A stretch of DNA of 64,000 bases from Sisyra terminalis (lineage: Eukaryota > Arthropoda > Insecta > Neuroptera > Sisyridae), in assembly GCA_958496175.1 (NCBI GenBank), contig OY292276.1:34120449-34184448 (forward strand). Reading direction: 5' to 3'. The translations under genes were made by a program, and so were the position numbers. The notes under the pieces are model-generated. The model was not told the DNA's origin, did no database searches, and worked only from the letters and a program-made list of their open reading frames with translations. This document shows, piece after piece, positions 1-11,600 of the stretch; position 1 is the stretch's first letter, and every line of letters begins with the position of its first letter.

Positions 1-825
1 AAACTTTTTCTTTTTTAACAATAAATACTTTCTCATAAGTGCGATAAAATAAAAGTTGAAATGATATCGCATGCTGTGACCGGATCTAGTGGTCAACTTC
101 CATTAGAAGCTTCTTAACTTTTCATTACATCATATAGTAAAAGCTTCCATAATAGATTTGTAAAATTACACGCACTTTTAGTATAAAACTTTCGTTTCAT
201 TTAATATTTTGTGGGAAATGAACCAAAAAACCTTTTCGCGATGAATTAAAAACTTTATGTCGCAATTTTAGTACAAATTATTAACAAAACTATGTTTTCA
301 TTGTTATCAAGTGTATAATTTATTGTTGGTCTTAGCTTTCTTAGCACTTAAGGACTAAGTATTTTTGTTACTATGATAATAATTGATAGCAGTTTTAAAT
401 TCAATTTTTACGTATCCAATTGTTATATAGAGTATAATTTTTTTGAAAGGCAAAACATATTTTTTTTTCAAATTGATAATAAAGTAACAATATAAAACAA
501 GATCTTTTCAAAATAAGGAATATTTTATTTGCTGAAATGACTTGTATGTTTCATGAAAAATAAAACTCTATACACATAACCTGTACCCCAGGGTCTAATT
601 TAGCTCTACTGTGGTCTCTAGACAGACTTTGTGGTGACCCACTTCAGGAGTAAGTTTCAGTGTAAAAGGTAACAAAATAGACTGACCTTAAAATAGGTTA
701 TTATAGTTTTTCATAATAATAATTTAAAAAAGATGAAGCTAAATTTTAATCATTTTCAACCGTGATCAATAGATTATAAAAAATATTTAAAATGAATTTA
801 ATACACTATTTGGTACTTTACGATG

Positions 826-978
826 TTTTTTTTTTATTATTTATCATCGCTTTATAATAATCAAGGTTTTTAGAGACTTTGGGGTTACTGAAAACCGTAA
901 CGGAGGAGAACCAAAGATCGAAACCAGTACCTATCAGTTTTGGAGCGGCCTCCTTGACCACTCGGCCATCAGTAGGTT
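826..978 (-). mobile_element. tRNA-derived SINE, copy 1
   Basis: On the minus strand the head reads like a tRNA: a pol III box A (GGCCGAGTGGTC) lies at about 958-970 and a box B-like GGTTTCGATC at about 915-925, then a tail rich in A (poly-T on the plus strand near 826-838). The same head, at roughly 75-80% identity by eye, occurs on the plus strand at 8530. An isolated tRNA gene would not be followed by a shared tail, so a SINE is preferred. The 5' end near 978 is clear; the 3' end is approximate and no target duplication was found. Confidence 0.72.
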
Positions 979-1974
979 GTTACAATATTTAAAAATGCCA
1001 TTCAAGAGACTTGATATCTCTCTTTATTCTTTCAAGTGCCCGGACGATAGAGATTAGGTTTCTTGGAATATACCTAAATAAAAACTGACCAGAGGGAGAG
1101 ATATAATAAGTTTTGAATAAAATTAGTTGAGAGTTACAACACTGGCATCTGCAGGAATTAATACTTGAAGCCACAAATATTTTTAAATTATATTTTTTTC
1201 TTGGATCAAAAAGCAACAACTGCAACATCGAAAGTGTCCAACATTTTCAATAAAAAACGTTCAGATTCATTGCAAGAAGCCCAAAGTTTGTCACTAGTCA
1301 TTCATAAGGGTCATTCATTCATTCATATAGTCATTCATACACATTCATAGAGGCTAATGGGTAGCTTATGTTACATAGGAATCATCAAAAATAATTGTGT
1401 ACCCATGCAAATTACTTGGTGGTCTATCTTCTAGACAATAAAAATGCTAGATCGCTAAATATACGTACTTCACATTTCCGGAATTGTTACTTCGAAAATG
1501 AAAAAAAAATACTAATTTTTTACTCAAAAGTATTATGTAGATGCAACTACATGTACCTGCGTTATGTTTGCATCATTCCTTCTAGAAACTACATTTTTAG
1601 AATAATTTTGTCCATAAAATAACACAATTATTTCCGGTTTAATTAAATTTAAGAATTTGGTAATATGAAACAATCTGGACAAAACATTACGAAGAAAAAT
1701 AATCAAATTCATAATTAATTGAAACAAAAGAATTATATTGATATTTTTAGTAATTTTTTATTTTTTTAGTAATGGTGGATATATCTACTACTCTGAAGAT
1801 ATTTTTTCAATATTCATTATTTCTAAATCACTTGCCTTTTGTTTAGTTTGGCGGGTTATCAGTTTGTTCTTCAAGTATTTCATTTTGGAAAAGCACTTAT
1901 ATTCATAGTTATAATATCAAGACATTAATTATTATGTATTCAAGGATTAATAGGAATTTTGTATAATTTAATTG
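979..1974. other. A+T-rich stretch without a recognised gene
   Basis: No coding homology seen on either strand. A short TCAT/CATT-rich microsatellite-like tract lies at about 1308-1348. The small open frames here overlap on both strands and have the composition of random A+T-rich DNA. If the PKC gene continues to the left, this is intronic. Confidence 0.6.
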
Positions 1975-2930
1975 ATTGATACCAACTTTTTATTTTCCGC
2001 GACGTTTCACAGTATATTTATGCTTCTTCAAGCGATCATAAATTACAATAAATTATTTAAAATAAGTAACACCGATGTCATTTCTGTAGAAATATTATTT
2101 CAATGCTAAAATTAAATTGCTCTGAAAAGATTAGTTTTAAAAGATTAGTCACTTGTTAGAAATAAGATCTTAAGTTTTCTGCATGGTATATATCTAATAG
2201 GTAATTGCAGTTAACTACTAGAATTTGTTTTTAAATTGACCATGTCGTTCAAATACCATCTCGCTAATGTTTTTTTTATATTGCAGTTTCTCATGTATTT
2301 GCACTCAACACTGTAGCCTCTTCAAATGCAAAATTATGATTTATGTCAAAAGAATACATACCTAATGCTAATGCTACTTTGTTAACTTCGAAGATATTTC
2401 TAAGTTTGCAGTTTCCAATCATATGCGGCTCGTGTCAATCTTTTACCTAGAAGTTCATTTGTTTAATCTTTCTCCTTTTTATAAATACAGGAGACCATTA
2501 ACATCAACTCCAACTACGGTATCTTATCTTTCAATTTGATGTATAAATTCATCGGATGTACATATAGATCCAACGGACCTAACTATTCGTAATTTGTAAA
2601 ACTTCAGTCTTCATTCTGTTCCGGAGAAACATTTAGATAAACATATTTTGTGACAATTCTTTTATATATGGAAATCTGAAATAATTATACTTTTTTGAAC
2701 ATTCATTTCTTGTAATTCGATATTATTGCTTCTTAGAATTTTATTAAATTTCTTTATGCAAACGTTCACAAATGTTGTAGGATAGTTAATATTCAACAAA
2801 ATAATTCTTGCTTTATCAATATTTTCATGATGGAAATCTTAATAACTGAGATTAACATTTCGATTTAGCAATTCCAGAGTCGCTAATTTTCCCACGCCCT
2901 GGGATGATTTGATTTAAAACTAAATAGTCT
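1975..2930 (-). pseudogene. Penelope-like retroelement remnant (RT C-terminus, GIY-YIG endonuclease, 3' end)
   Basis: Read on the minus strand, broken reading frames carry a succession typical of Penelope-like elements. SNHPRAW lies near 2900-2925. DFHHENIDKARIILLNINYP then lies at about 2780-2840, the usual 'HxENLxxxxxILLxNxYP' region after the RT core. FPYIKELSQ is at about 2649-2675 and IKLKDKIP at about 2520-2545. FDINHNFAFEEATVL at 2307-2350 corresponds to the end of the GIY-YIG endonuclease. Several stops and frame changes show it is dead. The 3' end at about 2040-1975 has GAAACGTCGCGG then AATAAAAAG, a terminal signature I associate with this group. The 5' part (RT core) is missing or unrecognisable. 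Family assignment rests on remembered motif patterns, not a search. Confidence 0.65.
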
Positions 2931-5640
2931 TCTAGAGTTGGTAAGTTTTAAGAACTAGCATGTCTTTAGGATTCCATACACTTATATGCATGATTTTACA
3001 TTCTTTGTTCTTTGTCTTTGCCGCCATACATAGTACATTTACCAATTATATTAATATTAAAAGTAAAAAATGTGTTAAAATTGTATCATATTTTAGTTAT
3101 CACAAACCACTTATAACTGGTGTGCCAATTCAGGTACTACCGGAAGATGCTATGGCAGTGGATTAAAATTATTTTTTTATTACGACAAAAAAGTGTAACT
3201 TCTCTCCGTAACACACCGATTTTATATTTTATATTTAATATTTTATTGTTTTTATATTTATTTTTTGCTATGGGTTCCTAAAAATCAAACAGTAAACCCA
3301 GAAAGAAAAATCCCAAACCCAGGTTTATAAAAAAATCTCGCAAAATTGAAAACCCTACTAGTGATCTGGTCACTAAAATATCTAAAATGCCTATTTTATC
3401 ATCTAACTCGCATTCCATGATGAATTGGAATTGATTTTGAATCTATTAATGAAATAATTACTTGGGATAGAAATTAATAATAAAAATATGTCAAGAAACA
3501 TTTTCAATATGCCTTCCACGTTGGTAAATAGTTTCACCAACTCAACATAAGTCCACCAGTTTGAATTAAGTAATAAAGTAGTACATGTTGAATGCAAAAA
3601 AAAACAAGTTTTTTTTAAGAATTCTTTCAATTAAAGTTATTCTTTTATTGCATACTTAACTTTCATTGACGATTAATCGCATTCTAATCTGACTTTTAAC
3701 CATAAAATGTGCATAAAAAATATTTTTTCTCGCTTTTTGTGTTAGTTTTTTTTTTGTGGTATATAAGCACTGCTTATCTGCTTAGAAGGTAGAAAAATAT
3801 GGCTCTACTGAACACATTTTAATTATTAATGTAGTTAGATGGTCATTAAATATTTGTATTTTTACTAAATTTACAAACTTTTCTTTTACGAACAAAAAAC
3901 TTGAATTAAGTTTCATGCTTCACATAACAATGGATACATGTGTACCTTTCTTCAGAAACGATATATAACTTCAATTTTGCTGGTGAATATCATTTTGTGT
4001 TTGTTTTTTATGAATAATTTACCTTTCTGCCGAAATTAAATAAACATTAAAAAAAATATTTTAATACTGCTAGCATATACTTTATATAACTTTTATCAAA
4101 AACGCCAAACTGGGATATTTTATCGGTTTTTCCTTATTTGATTATTTAAGAATTTGCTGAAACAAATTGTAAAAACCAAAGTAAACTTGAATTATTAAGA
4201 GGCTATTCGTACAATACCGATCAATAAGTTTGTGTGTGAGAACAAATAAATGAGGTCATTATCACTGTCAAGATCGCTTAAAATCTGAGGGAGCGATAAA
4301 ACATAGAACCATGTATCAATGAAATATGTATTTTAAGGATGGGCAAGGTTGTTCAGTAAAAAAAAAATGTAATTTTTATAAAATTTATTGATTTTATTTC
4401 ACTGAAAATATTTAATGCACGTTTAAATTCTGAATTAAAATGTAATTTTATTTCTTAATCTGTACACGGAATGTTATAAATTAATCTGTTTCTAATAACG
4501 TTTAGTATTTCATCATGAAGGTTACTCCGACTTCAGAGAACAATTTTTCCCATTCGTTGATTAAAAAATCTTTGAGAGTCTGACCCTGAAAGTTTTCTAA
4601 TTTCAATGAAAACTTAAATCAATAAATTGAAATTAATTTTCTATTAAAAGAGAACAAGTGTCGAAATTGTTTAAATAAAGTTCAATATTATTTTTGAAAT
4701 ATTTAGTTATCATAATTTTATGACAAATTTAAACAAACGCTTCGATTGTTTATACAAGAAAATGATAAATTTACAACTAATAAGTTTAACAATCAGTTGT
4801 TACCATTTTTATTTTACAAGAAGCAAAACTTTGGGACACATTTTTATATCTATATAGTGAACTATTTTTTCCTGAATTTATGTAATCTATATAAATTTAT
4901 CTTTGTATGTAGTTAAATTAAAACCTGCTAATGAAAATGCCAAACTAAAACAAAATTTAGCATATAAGTATTATGATTTTCAAAACAAGTTTATTTCATT
5001 AGTAAATTTAAACTTATTTTTTAAAAGATTTGTCTATAAGTTAGTTAAAAGATTTAACATATCACATGAATCTATTCAGTATCTCAGCAATACACAAAAA
5101 ACAATGAGAAAAATATTATGGAAAATATTATTTTATTGTTTTTTTATTCAATCATTTCGATATTTGAGTAGTTATAACGATAGCGAACTGATGGAATAGT
5201 CCTATCATAACCATCTTTTGCTATTTTCTAATTAATACTACGTATATAGTAAATAATTTTTTTTGAGCACAATAGCGTAGCAAACTAGAAAAGGGCCAAT
5301 TTTTAAAATCCTGGAATAATTCTTGGATAGTATGATGTATAATTGTTCTTATTAAGAATTAAAAGGTTATAATAATGTTATAAGCTCTTATTTAAGAGAT
5401 TTCGCTTTACAAGTATGGATAATGGTATATTTTTTTGCTCATATCTTTTTCAAAAATTATAAACAAAGATCACACGTCTAATTTATACTGGTACAATCGG
5501 GCAACGACTTATTCTCTAATTTATTTTTTTTTAATTTAATTCGCGTATAAGTCGACCACAATAAAGCAATTGATCAATAATGAACGACGATAGTGAATTG
5601 ATCGATTTATTGGCGAGGTGAATTAAAAATTAAATAAAGA
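2931..5640. other. A+T-rich stretch without a recognised gene
   Basis: No coding homology. An uninterrupted 98-codon frame at 4903-5199 (plus) has Lys/Asn/Phe/Tyr-rich composition expected of chance translation of A+T-rich DNA and no domain I recognise. The part nearest 2931-3170 could be upstream material of the Penelope-like remnant but is too eroded to assign. Confidence 0.5.
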
Positions 5641-5652
5641 ATGAGCTCTTTC

Positions 5653-5690
5653 CAGTATATACTGGTCTAAAGCATCCTTGTGCAGTTGAG
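5653..5690 (+). promoter_or_regulatory. possible RNA polymerase II core promoter (TATA + Inr)
   Basis: A TATATA element at about 5655-5661 is followed 28 bases later by GCAGTTG (A at about 5684), a fair match to the arthropod initiator TCAGTY. About 75 bases downstream the first ATG (5760) opens a 40-codon frame. TATA and initiator at canonical spacing are what is seen; that a transcript starts here is inference. The TATA lies inside the palindrome CCAGTATATACTGG. Confidence 0.3.
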
Positions 5691-5759
5691 ACACTCTAAT
5701 CGTCTTTTATTATTTCCATTTTATTCTGCGGAAAAAAAAATTAATTAAATTAAATTAAA

Positions 5760-5882
5760 ATGAACTTTTGTGTTAAAATGATTCGCCAACAAGAGTTAAA
5801 ATTTGGATCCTCGAAACTTCTAAGGTTATTATTTTTTGTTTTTAACTTTACAGAAATAGTGATACCTCGTTTACGAGTTTAA
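5760..5882 (+). CDS. short open frame downstream of the candidate promoter (40 codons, unknown)
   Basis: This frame starts at the first ATG after the candidate initiator at 5684 and ends at TAA (5880-5882). The product begins MNFCVKMIRQQELKFG and has a hydrophobic stretch (LLRLLFFVFNF) in the middle, not at the N-terminus, so it is not a classical signal peptide. No family recognised. It could be the first exon of a spliced gene, a leader frame, or chance. The only support beyond openness is its position behind a TATA/Inr pair. Confidence 0.15.
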   Translation: MNFCVKMIRQQELKFGSSKLLRLLFFVFNFTEIVIPRLRV

Positions 5883-8529
5883 TTCGTTTCGTAACTTTAC
5901 TCGTCGATTTGCTTGCATCTTAAATCAATTTTTACCATTGAAATTAATAATTAAAATGTCATTAATCTGTTCTACACACCCAAATGCCACTCAACATTTT
6001 TTTTCAATAAGAAAAATGTCTTTTAAAATGACAAATATTGTATAAGAATATAATAAAAGACAGCGTAAAGAAATAAACTGTTATTATAAGGCCTTTTGTA
6101 TTTTGGTGACTACACTTATATACTTACACATTAATACAACTTAATATACATAATATACGTAATACAACTGCTCCATATTTTACATACCACTGTTTATAGT
6201 ATAATAAAGTGTGTAAATTTACAAAAAGCACAAAAGAAAAACTTATTAAAGATGCTTCGACATGTGTGGGATAGTTCGAGATGTACGAGATGCAGTAAAC
6301 TGATGGGTTTTGTGCTCAAATTTTGCTCATGTTTCAAACTTTGCTCGTTTTTCAAAGCAAAATTTCGCTCACTCGACTATTTGTATCTCAAATATCTCGT
6401 AAGTAAGGGCATTCGTACCTCAAGGCACCACTGATGCAGGAATTTTCCAACCTATATCCATAATGTTGTTTTCTATAGAAATATTTAGAACCACGTTTCA
6501 CAATTGATAAGATGATCATAGAAATCTTTCTATGTAGAGAATACAGCGGAGCTTTGATCAATAAATTTACAATTACAATTTAAATACATTTATTCAATTA
6601 CAATTTAACAAATATCAAATAATGAAGATAAAATAATAACTGGTATTTTAGGATATAAAAACCATAATCTTTCATTTGAGTGTTTGATTCAATGTTTGTT
6701 CAGTTCGTTTATTCTAAATTAGAAAGATGATGGAAATATGAAATGATCGCGTGAGCAGGCGAATTTTTCCGTTCAAGTATGTACACAAGACGTAAGTGGT
6801 AATTGAAATTTACAAAAATTTACTCAAGTTCATAAAAAAATTTATTGAATATCAAATAAATAAGTACTCCGTGTTTACATAAATTCATTCTAGAAATTTA
6901 AATCTATGCATGTGCATTATTTCGATATTTTGTAAACATACAATCAAACAATGAACTGATTTTAGAAATAATTAAATTGAATAGAAAGGCAATTTAAAAA
7001 CATACTTTTAATGTTTTATTTAATAACTATCTGTTTTTTTCCAAATCGTTTCAAATTGAATTGATATTTTTTTGATTTATATAAAATGGGAAATATTGGG
7101 GTAAGCATTTTTCTCGTTTTGAGATAAACGAAAAACAAGATTTTCAACTTATTTGACATAACCCATTATATGAACTGCATTGTTGATATTGTTCGCCGTA
7201 TGGAATAGTATAGATAACCCCATTTTTTTCACCGAAATGAAATGCAAACTGCACCCACCCTTACTATACATCCAATATATGAGATTCAAAAATTAAAATC
7301 AGATTAAAAATTGTTTCATTTTTTTTGTTTCAAAATTGAATTATTGCGGAGTAAACTAAATAAACAATGAAATATAAATGTATATATACACCTTTTCATC
7401 GATAGCTATTTAATAAACACAGTAAGAAAATTTGGGGAAAATATTTGATAACAATTTTTGTAAATGTACTGTGAAAAGTATCCTAATTGTTATTTTCGTT
7501 AGTTCCGTTATACTTTTTTTGTGAGATTGAGTCTTAGAATCTATTGGGTTGAATATTTTTTACACTTTCGTCTGCATTGAATAAATTGTAGGTAGTGTAC
7601 AAGATTTCACTAACTTGAATGGATCATTTACGTAAGATTATATAACTCGCTACGAAAAAAAACAGGATTTTTTAAGCAATCAACCAAAAATAAATCAATG
7701 AAGATCAATAGATCAATGAAGCTGCCCAGTACTGACGCAAATAACGATAGTTTGCTATCTACTGAGATACATTTGGACAAAATCTGGTATAGGCATATAA
7801 ACGCCTAAAATGATCAGCTGAGAGGAAAATCTGTCTTTGAACAAATTTTTGACCTCTAGGTACATACTGAAATTGGTGTGAACATATAGTATCTATTCAA
7901 TATTGGAATACTGCCAGCGAATTTAATTTCTACATTATTCCACAATAGCAATTCAAAATATTGAGGTCTTGAGGCCTGAGTACACGTTTAAATGAACTTT
8001 TGGCCAGGTGCACGTTATCAAAAACAATTATTGGACCAAAAACATCAGTGTCCTGTGTGCCTAGCAGTAATAAACGTTTAAATAATTCACATTTCTAATG
8101 CTTACTGTTCCCCAAATTACTTATCGCACTTACGTCTTACGATTAAAACTTTAACTTGGTTTATCACGAATCACAGCATCCGAAATCACTTACAACAGAC
8201 TACTATTTAGGAAAAATCGTCAAACATAACAAAAAAAAACAATAATGTGGAGTGATTACACCAACCATAAGGAGACATCCAGTTGTACCATAGCAGCAGT
8301 ACCATACAGAAGCAGATTATAGTATTAAATTTTAGTGAAGTAACCACATTTGGTATTTATAATTTTATTAATTTAATTGTTCATAATTCTTTTGATAAGT
8401 ATGTTATTACTATCTAAAGTCTGTTATTAATTCCAAAAACTTTGTTTACATGTAAAGGTATAGTTTACTAGTTGTTAAAAAACGGAAAACTTATTTAAAA
8501 ATTAATGTAGAAACATAAAAGTTACTTTC
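5883..8529. other. non-coding stretch with one low-complexity repeat
   Basis: No gene recognised. Besides the repeat at 6300-6440, the part at about 7690-8330 is visibly less A+T-rich than its surroundings, with blocks such as TGTACCATAGCAGCAGTACC near 8283. It may be an eroded transposon, but I could not place it in a family. Confidence 0.5.
6300..6440 (+). repeat. interspersed repeat with TTTGCTC-type internal repetition
   Basis: Three imperfect repeats of a 'TTTTGCTCATG / CTTTGCTCGTT / TTTCGCTCACTC' unit are followed by CTCGTAAGTAAGG and CGTACCTCAAGGCACCACTG. The composition departs sharply from the flanks. The 60-codon frame over it (6252-6434) reads as translated repeat, not a gene. The phrase resembles repeats seen widely in insect genomes, but I cannot name the family. 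Confidence 0.4.
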
Positions 8530-8690
8530 AGCCTATTGGTAGCTGAGTGGTCTAGGTGACCGCTCCAAAACTAGTAGGTAGGTGGGTTTGATCCTCGTAT
8601 TGTGCAAATTTTCAATATTTCTCGATAACGGATTTAATTAACTCTAGAGTCGCTAAAGGACCGTAGAAGTTATTTTTGGTCTTAAAAACA
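8530..8690 (+). mobile_element. tRNA-derived SINE, copy 2
   Basis: The head GCCTATTGGTAGCTGAGTGG contains a good pol III box A (TAGCTGAGTGGT, about 8540-8551), and box B GGGTTTGATCC lies at about 8584-8594. The copy at 826-978 (minus) shares the head (CCGCTCCAAAACT is identical) and part of the tail (AACTCTAGAGTCGCTAA here, AACCCCAAAGTCTCTAA there). The D-arm and T-arm consensus are recognisable but there is no proper acceptor stem, so it is a SINE, not a working tRNA. The 3' limit is approximate. Confidence 0.72.
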
Positions 8691-11600
8691 ATATGCGTTT
8701 TCTCGCTTCTTGGTTCATATTTTATTTATAATAGAAGCTACTCAATTGGACACACGCGCAGTTAAATTTTGTTTAGTCAAATCCAGATTTGTGTACTGTT
8801 CAAAAAATGTAACAACCCAAATCAACTTCCGTAAAAATATTTATTTTTTCTTTCTCATTTTTTGCCTAAAGAAGTATAACTTCAACAAAAATAAAACCTT
8901 ATAGAAGAAAAAAAAGAAGACCACTGAGTCTACAGAAAATACGAAAAAAAATAATAGAATTTCTAGCAGATATATCTCCAAACTTGTTTCATCATCACAA
9001 AACACTATTCGTTCTACAATTCTCCATTAGATATTTTCTGATATTAAATCTTGAATTTTGCACAACTGGTTATATGTTCTAATAGATTGTCCAATGTAAA
9101 ATGTCAATGGTACTTATAAAAAAAATGAAACGTTCGCCTTAGAGGATACGAAAGAATTTTACCTGTTCGAACAATTTAGATATAAATTCACAATTTATTG
9201 GCATTTTTCCATCACAATATTGTGCGGCTATTTCTCATCTTGGAAAACCCCCAATTTTGTTATTTAAACATTAATTCGAAAAGACGAACGCGGGAAATAC
9301 GGTTTCTTTCGAATTTAAAAGAAACATAGAGTGATTCATCAGTTATAATTTTTTTCACGGTTTGCCTGTGGTTAGAAATATATCCAACTAATTGCCATTA
9401 TTCTTTGAAACTTGTCTTTAATTTTCGGCATAGAATCTTTGTATTTGATGAAAATAAAAAATATTCTATAAAATTTTTGCGAATTAATTTATTGAAATAA
9501 TAAATATGCAAATGTTTAAATTACTATTTAAATATCTACAGATAAGTGCCTATATTTAAAGCAGACTTGTTTCTATAAAGGCCTCGTAGACAGTACGTCT
9601 TATATTCTCACTGTAGTTAATTTTATTTAAAATTTGTTTGAATTTAATTAAGTGTATAGTTTGCTTCTAATTGAACCTATTCAAATTTAATTTTCCTAAA
9701 CTCTCAACATTCAATGCTATCTTCTTTAATTAGTTTATTTTCTTTAAAAATTATTTCAATAATAGACAATATTTGTATGATCTAGATATATTTGTTTTTT
9801 CCTAAACAATTCAATTGAATATTTTGCATTAACTGTTAGAAAATTATTTACGTCAATACCTATTTGAATGTCTTTTTGGTATTTTTATAGTCTCTTCACT
9901 ATTAAAATACAAGAAAACATTGACCATAACATTTCAAAATTGCCTAAACATAAATCTTAAGTTGTCAAGGCCTGATCAATTACGGTCGCATTAGAAATTA
10001 AAATATAATTATAATTAAATATTATTTTTTAATATGTTATTACACCAAGTTTTAAAAATATTTGTTATCAATTGAAAAAAAAATAAAGACCAATTTTCAA
10101 GAAACTTTAAGGAAATGGGAAGCATTAATTCGTATTTTTGCATTGGATTTTTAAAGAATTTAATGATATGTTATTGTTACTTCTAGATTGCTACTTCTTG
10201 ACTATATTATAGAACAAATGCAGTAAATGATATTTTATTAATTTAACATTGTCATTTGATTTATGTTTGTTATATATTTCATACGTATTGATTGTTTATT
10301 TTAAATTGTATACACATAAAGATTTTTTACAAACACGCAGTATTCTCATATTCATATGTGGCATAAAAAGAAAGAAAAATTATTATTTCTCATTCCTTCT
10401 GTCTTCCACAAGCAAACTGACCTTGTTAGTTTGCCTTTTTCTTGAATCTCATTTGATTTGTTCAAAATTTTAAAAGATGAAACAAATGATTGGGCTTGTA
10501 AAATAATCGTTTGATTTGTTGAAATATTGATTATAATCAAGTTTTGAGCTAAACTTAGCATCGCACTTTATCAAATATTTTGTCAAAGAAAAGAAAAAAG
10601 GACAGTAAGAAAATGACTACGTCTATCATTTTTCATATAAATTTTTAAACTTATTTCGAGGTCATCACACATTTAGTTGTCAATGGGAAATTATTGTTCC
10701 ACTCAAATGAAATTCATTTCTACTTCTGCAATAAAAACTATTGTTTTTAATTATAATTGTAAGGTAAAATTCTTAAGGCTGAGTCATTAGAATAGTTGAG
10801 TACGATTTGAAACCCACTAGTATTACCCGGCGTAAATACCCAAAAATATTTACGTCATTTGAAAGTTAAAAAACTCAAAAAATTATCAACAAACATGGAA
10901 TTTAAAAGGTATTATTAATTTAATTATTTTACTATTTTCAACGATGCTGAATGTATACTTCAAATTTCATAAATTATTTTTTATAAAATAAGGAAAGTTA
11001 CTTTAATTATACAGTGTTTCCCATAGTTCAACTTTTTCATTAAAAAAATCGGATATTAATATTTAAATTGTGTATTAATAATCTGTGTTAAAAAATATGT
11101 GTAGGGGTTTCATATCTATTGCTTAGCTATTCTTTTATATTTTTTTAATTAATTAATGATATCAAATATAGTGATTGAAATAAACTGTTAATTATGCAAA
11201 AGCTATTTTTATTTTTATTTTCATTTATACTATTAATTTTCAATATTCCGTAAATTAATTACAAATATAAAAAGCTATGACAAATTGGCTATAACAAATG
11301 ATTTGGCACTTAAGTTTTACAAAAACTTTTAAAGATTTTACAAAAAGTAAACATACATTTTAATCGAATTGTGAACGGGTCAATTATTTCTTGGTTGATT
11401 TGTTTTTCAAGAAAATATTTTCTTCCGTCAAATTGGATAAAAGGACCACAATCCTGACGGTCAGTATAATAATAGTGATACAATATTTTTTTTAATTTTT
11501 ATCATTTCTGTTCAAAAACCTCAATGTCATTGTTTTATACTATTTATGCATATAAACTAAAGCATAAATATGCAAAATAATATTTTTACACAAATTGCTC

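Noticed and set aside
4903..5199. 98-codon plus-strand open frame
   Set aside because: Longest chance-like frame in the left part; Lys/Asn/Phe/Tyr-rich as expected from A+T-rich DNA, no domain, no promoter or splice context.
5821..5854. Tiny intron (GTTATT...TTACAG) after the short frame at 5760
   Set aside because: About 34 bases is below normal insect intron size and the donor is poor.
8530..8605. Functional tRNA gene
   Set aside because: Boxes A and B are present but no acceptor stem or clean anticodon arm, and a diverged copy with shared tail exists at 826-978, so it is a SINE.
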